Assembly: GCA_024232965.1 (NCBI GenBank)
Contig: JACKQF010000019.1
Coordinates: 1 to 19,357 of the forward strand
DNA from: Verrucomicrobiaceae bacterium
GTDB taxonomy: Bacteria; Verrucomicrobiota; Verrucomicrobiia; Verrucomicrobiales; Verrucomicrobiaceae
DNA length: 19,357 nucleotides
Reading direction: 5' to 3'
Positions 17,158 to 19,357 of this stretch are shown here, in pieces (the first letter of the stretch is position 1; the number at the start of each line of letters is the position of its first letter). The notes under the pieces are model-generated. The model saw only the letters and a program-made list of their open reading frames with translations. It made no database searches and was not told where the DNA came from. Both the position numbers and the translations under genes were made by a program.

Positions 17158-17958
17158 TCATCGTTCAACTCGATTGGGTAGGGTTAGGGCTTCAGCTTCG
17201 GTGCGGTAGATAGTGAGGTCGAAGGTGCCAATGTCGCCTTCGTAGCAGGCGATGAACTCTGGGGTGCCGGAAAGGACGCTGACAACGTAGATGAAGTCAT
17301 GGGGTGGATTGGCGTGCTCAAAGGCCTCCACATAACAGTAGCCGGGCAGGGGACGCAGCCTGGGCCATTCCTCACCGGTCCACGAGATGCGGGTGACGTC
17401 CCAGGGGTGGTCATCAACGCCGACCAGAGCGGATTGTTTGGCGATGAGCTTGATGTCGCGCCGGATGATGGTCTCCAGGGCGGCGCGGTCCATCAGCGTA
17501 TGCAGCTCAGCCCCGGGTGGCGGTGGCATATCAGGAAGGATGTGGCCTGTCTGATGACGGGCGCGGAACTCGCGCAGGAGGCGCCAAGGCACGGCGTCGG
17601 GCAGGGGCGCGTAAGCCTGGGAGTCGGTGATGGGGGCCCAGGCACGGAAGAGTTGCAGGTGCTTGAACTCCCGCCGATAGGTGGCAGCGAGAACGCAGGT
17701 GCTAGTGGAGATATCCAGAATGAGCAGGTAGTCATGGGGCTCCTGCGGCACAAAAACCTCGACAAAACAGAGGCCTGGCCGCCCCTCCAGCCCGGGCCAT
17801 TCCTCGCCCGTCCAGGAGATCATTCGGATACCCCAGGTCATTCCTTGGTCTATGGGGATGCCGGCTAGGCGGCCGATGACAGGGAAGTGCTCGTTGATGT
17901 AGCTGGCAATCTGATCTCGCACCTGTTTCTCCTGCGGGGAGTTGTCCATGGGAGGCAT
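17158..17958 (-). CDS. Hypothetical protein with two copies of one domain (ISWTGEEWP repeat)
   Basis: This 266-residue protein is not recognised. It has no signal peptide, membrane segment or haem motif, so it is probably cytosolic. It contains an internal duplication: residues 41-106 and 185-252 align around the identical nonapeptide ISWTGEEWP (47-55 and 191-199), followed by PG-x-C-x-VE-x-F and then PHD (74-76 and 219-221). Each copy is preceded by a short helical segment (about 12-32 and 157-177), so the unit may be about 130 residues. The linker between them is Pro-rich (PDMPPPPGAE). The coding DNA of the core is also well conserved at an offset of 432 bases. Such small Trp/Glu-rich alpha-beta domains resemble immunity-type or SMI1-like proteins in flavour only; I make no assignment. 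ATG 17956-17958 is used; a second ATG three codons later (17947-17949) is as good, and neither has a clear ribosome site. Confidence 0.8.
   Translation of the reverse strand: MPPMDNSPQEKQVRDQIASYINEHFPVIGRLAGIPIDQGMTWGIRMISWTGEEWPGLEGRPGLCFVEVFVPQEPHDYLLILDISTSTCVLAATYRREFKHLQLFRAWAPITDSQAYAPLPDAVPWRLLREFRARHQTGHILPDMPPPPGAELHTLMDRAALETIIRRDIKLIAKQSALVGVDDHPWDVTRISWTGEEWPRLRPLPGYCYVEAFEHANPPHDFIYVVSVLSGTPEFIACYEGDIGTFDLTIYRTEAEALTLPNRVER
17362..17388. repeat. Direct DNA repeat, copy 2 of the duplicated domain core
   Basis: This 27-base stretch matches 17794-17820 at 24 positions, exactly 432 bases away. It encodes the ISWTGEEWP core of the second domain copy. Conservation that extends to codon third positions suggests a fairly recent duplication, strong constraint or gene conversion. 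Confidence 0.6.
17794..17820. repeat. Direct DNA repeat, copy 1 of the duplicated domain core
   Basis: This is the partner of 17362-17388 and encodes ISWTGEEWP in the N-terminal domain copy. The three mismatches are single substitutions, with no gap. Confidence 0.6.
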
Positions 17959-18046
17959 TGTCCATTCAGAGAGGACGGGCTGTCAATGAGGAATGGTCGA
18001 GCGCGTCATGCCCATTTCAGTTTGGGATTGCTTTGACCGGAGTGGG

Positions 18047-18409
18047 ATGAGAAGCTGGCACGGTTCTATGTCTGCTGTTTACCGGGTTCCGTTGGAAACT
18101 GACCTAGCCTATCTGGATCAAAAGATGGGGGAGGGAGAATCGGCACTGGTGCTGAAGGCGTGTGTGCGGATCTGTCATGGTCTGGCAAAGGGCGATGATC
18201 TAACAGCGGATTTGTTGAAAGTGGTGATGAGTGCGCTGACTCACCCGCAGCCAACCGTCTGGGGACCTGCGTATGCCTGGCTGCAGCCACTGCTGCCTCG
18301 TGTGGAGGGGCTTTGGGCAGCGGTGCGGGGGACTGTGGGGGGCTGCGGACACGACGATGAGACTGCGCCTGCTGCATTGGCGGGTCTGGCCAGAAGCAGG
18401 GGGGGATGA
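18047..18409 (+). CDS. Hypothetical helical protein, 5' part of a probably frameshifted gene
   Basis: The frame encodes an all-helical, HEAT-like protein: VYRVPLETDLAYLDQK, SALVLKACVRICHGLAKGDD, LLKVVMSALTHPQPTVWGPA, then ETAPAALAGLARSR. It ends at TGA 18407-18409 just after a run of seven G (18399-18405). The next frame continues the same kind of sequence (GDDADLEGVAEALDGLLWAE), so this is probably the N-terminal part of one protein of about 370-390 residues. The start is uncertain. ATG 18047 has GGAG at 18039-18042; ATG 17993 would lie only 34 bases from the divergent start at 17958 and has its purine stretch too close; ATG 18068 begins the clearly folded part. No named family is recognised. 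If the stop is real, the product is a truncated protein of about 120 residues. Confidence 0.6.
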   Translation: MRSWHGSMSAVYRVPLETDLAYLDQKMGEGESALVLKACVRICHGLAKGDDLTADLLKVVMSALTHPQPTVWGPAYAWLQPLLPRVEGLWAAVRGTVGGCGHDDETAPAALAGLARSRGG

Positions 18410-19172
18410 TGCGGATCTAGAAGGGGTGGCGGAGGCGCTGGACGGGTTGCTGTGGGCGGAGTCTGCTGAGCTGCGATTTGAAGCGCTGCTGCTGACGTAT
18501 CTGGCGCTGGAGCCGATCTTGGGGGATAGACCGATGGCGCTTCTGCGGATGGCCTTGACCACGGAGCGGTGCCCGGCGGTGCAGACACTGATGCGGGTGG
18601 TGTTGGCTCTTCAGGACCAGGCTGTCAGAGCGCTGCGGTCTTTGCTGCCTAGGCCTGGATTTTCAGAGCGAGAGTCGGATTCCGGGTCTGAGTCACTGCC
18701 AGCTTCAGTTCCTCTTCTGCGGCTTCCTTTGGATCATCTGCCGGGCGGTGAGATGGCGGGGGCTTGGCTGAGCTTCCGCTTTCAACCGGAGCTGTTTTTG
18801 CGGCAGCAACTGAGGGACCGAACGAAGATCGAAGAAAGCTACGACCGACTGCCGGGGCAGGGACGGTATGCGTCCTGGTCCAACTGGGTGCAATCACTGC
18901 GCAGGCTCATGCTGGCCGTGCATCTGCAGGGGGAGGCGTGGACTGACTCGCTGGGGAGTGAGACGGGGCTGCTCACAGATGGCTGGCAGCGCATCCAGGC
19001 GCGGGAGTATGAGGCGGCTCATTGTGCTCAGTGCGCGCGGGACTACGCAGCGTCGGAGATGCTGCATTCGGACTGGCGGGACGGCCACGCGCCGCTGGCG
19101 ATGGCGGGCGGGTTTGAGATTCGTTGTCCCGCTCAACATCGGTTGTTTATGGAAAGAACCTGGATAAGCTGA
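18273..19172 (+). CDS. Hypothetical protein with C-terminal zinc-ribbon-like cysteines, 3' part of a probably frameshifted gene
   Basis: The frame is open from ATG 18273, but its first 42 residues (Cys and Trp-rich, MPGCSHCCLVWRGFGQRC) overlap the more natural frame at 18047-18409 and are probably not used. Coding character starts at the G run (18399-18405) with GDDADLEGVAEALDGLL and continues to TGA 19170-19172. The first part is helical (LRFEALLLTYLALEPILGD, ALLRMALTTERCPAVQTLMR). A less ordered Ser/Glu/Pro segment follows (about 128-150). Near the C terminus are HCAQCARDY and RCPAQHRLF, a C-x2-C ... C-x3-H arrangement that could bind zinc. No family is assigned. Removing one G joins it to the upstream frame as one protein of 392 residues (start 17993) or 374 (start 18047). 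The next gene starts five bases after the stop, so the two are probably co-transcribed. Confidence 0.65.
   Translation: MPGCSHCCLVWRGFGQRCGGLWGAADTTMRLRLLHWRVWPEAGGDDADLEGVAEALDGLLWAESAELRFEALLLTYLALEPILGDRPMALLRMALTTERCPAVQTLMRVVLALQDQAVRALRSLLPRPGFSERESDSGSESLPASVPLLRLPLDHLPGGEMAGAWLSFRFQPELFLRQQLRDRTKIEESYDRLPGQGRYASWSNWVQSLRRLMLAVHLQGEAWTDSLGSETGLLTDGWQRIQAREYEAAHCAQCARDYAASEMLHSDWRDGHAPLAMAGGFEIRCPAQHRLFMERTWIS
18399..18405 (+). other. Run of seven G at the inferred frameshift site
   Basis: Seven consecutive G lie where the coding character passes from the 18047 frame to the 18273 frame. Reading with six G gives a continuous protein across the site (SRGDDADL). Homopolymeric G tracts are common sites of indel sequencing errors and of slipped-strand phase variation. 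Shorter G5 and G6 runs lie just upstream (about 18326-18342). Confidence 0.55.
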
Positions 19173-19177
19173 TACCG

Positions 19178-19357
19178 ATGCCACCCGCCCTCCACGAACT
19201 TATTTTGACCTGGGCCGCTGCGCAAGGAGTGCCATTGACGGAGCAGGATGCAAACGGCCCCACCACTCGGCTATGGCTGCTGGAGTGTGGTTATCTACGG
19301 GGAGAAATGCGTGTGCAGCAGGTGCGCGAGGCCCCGCCTTCCTATTACCTCACGACC
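19178..19357 (+). CDS. Hypothetical protein, N-terminal part (runs off the window)
   Basis: An open frame of 60 codons begins at ATG 19178 and has no stop before the window ends. It starts five bases after the stop of the preceding gene, typical of an operon. The visible protein begins MPPALHELILTWAAAQGVPL and continues with TTRLWLLECGYLRGEMRVQQ and REAPPSYYLTT. The first 20 residues look like an amphipathic helix; no signal peptide or family motif is visible. A function cannot be given from this fragment. Confidence 0.6.
   Translation, partial: MPPALHELILTWAAAQGVPLTEQDANGPTTRLWLLECGYLRGEMRVQQVREAPPSYYLTT

Overview
The window looks like chromosomal DNA from a member of the PVC superphylum, most likely a verrucomicrobium related to Verrucomicrobiaceae/Prosthecobacter. 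This is inferred from gene content. Within about 17 kb there are four proteins with CXXCH haem c motifs of the Planctomycetes/Verrucomicrobia 'paralogue expansion' type, a DUF1592/DUF1552 pair, a PQQ-type propeller protein and a ThuA domain. Such sets are characteristic of PVC genomes. No rRNA, tRNA, CRISPR array, insertion sequence or phage gene was seen.

Layout. Bases 1-1209 hold the 3' end of a HEAT-repeat/cytochrome c protein that begins upstream of the window. A lone membrane-anchored hypothetical gene (1320-2645) lies on the minus strand. From 2921 to 17019 all genes are on the plus strand: a DUF1587/1592/1588/1585 cytochrome, overlapping by ATGA with a Tat-exported DUF1552 protein; a secreted PQQ-like beta-propeller protein; a cytosolic hotdog acyl-CoA thioesterase; a five-module ThuA-NPCBM-propeller-HEAT-haem protein; an exported SGNH hydrolase; and a propeller-HEAT-haem protein. 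The last part, 17158-19357, is different in character. It holds a minus-strand protein made of two copies of one domain, then a plus-strand gene that appears broken by a +1 frameshift at a run of seven G, then the start of another gene that runs off the window.

How the genes may work together. The exported proteins (Sec or Tat signals, haem c, sugar-associated domains such as ThuA and NPCBM, an SGNH esterase) fit a periplasmic system that removes substituents from and oxidises complex carbohydrates, passing electrons to c-type haems. This is inference from domain content; no substrate can be read from the sequence. The thioesterase is probably an unrelated housekeeping gene lying between them.

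Genes are closely packed. No stretch over 300 bases lacks a gene; the longest gap is 2646-2920. Clear Shine-Dalgarno sequences are rare: the thioesterase (8605) has a good one and most other starts do not. Several intergenic gaps carry clean inverted repeats (6914-6937, 13933-13952, 17094-17146, 2840-2857), listed individually. The points most worth a second look are the G-tract frameshift, the duplicated-domain protein beside it, and the ThuA/NPCBM/haem fusion.
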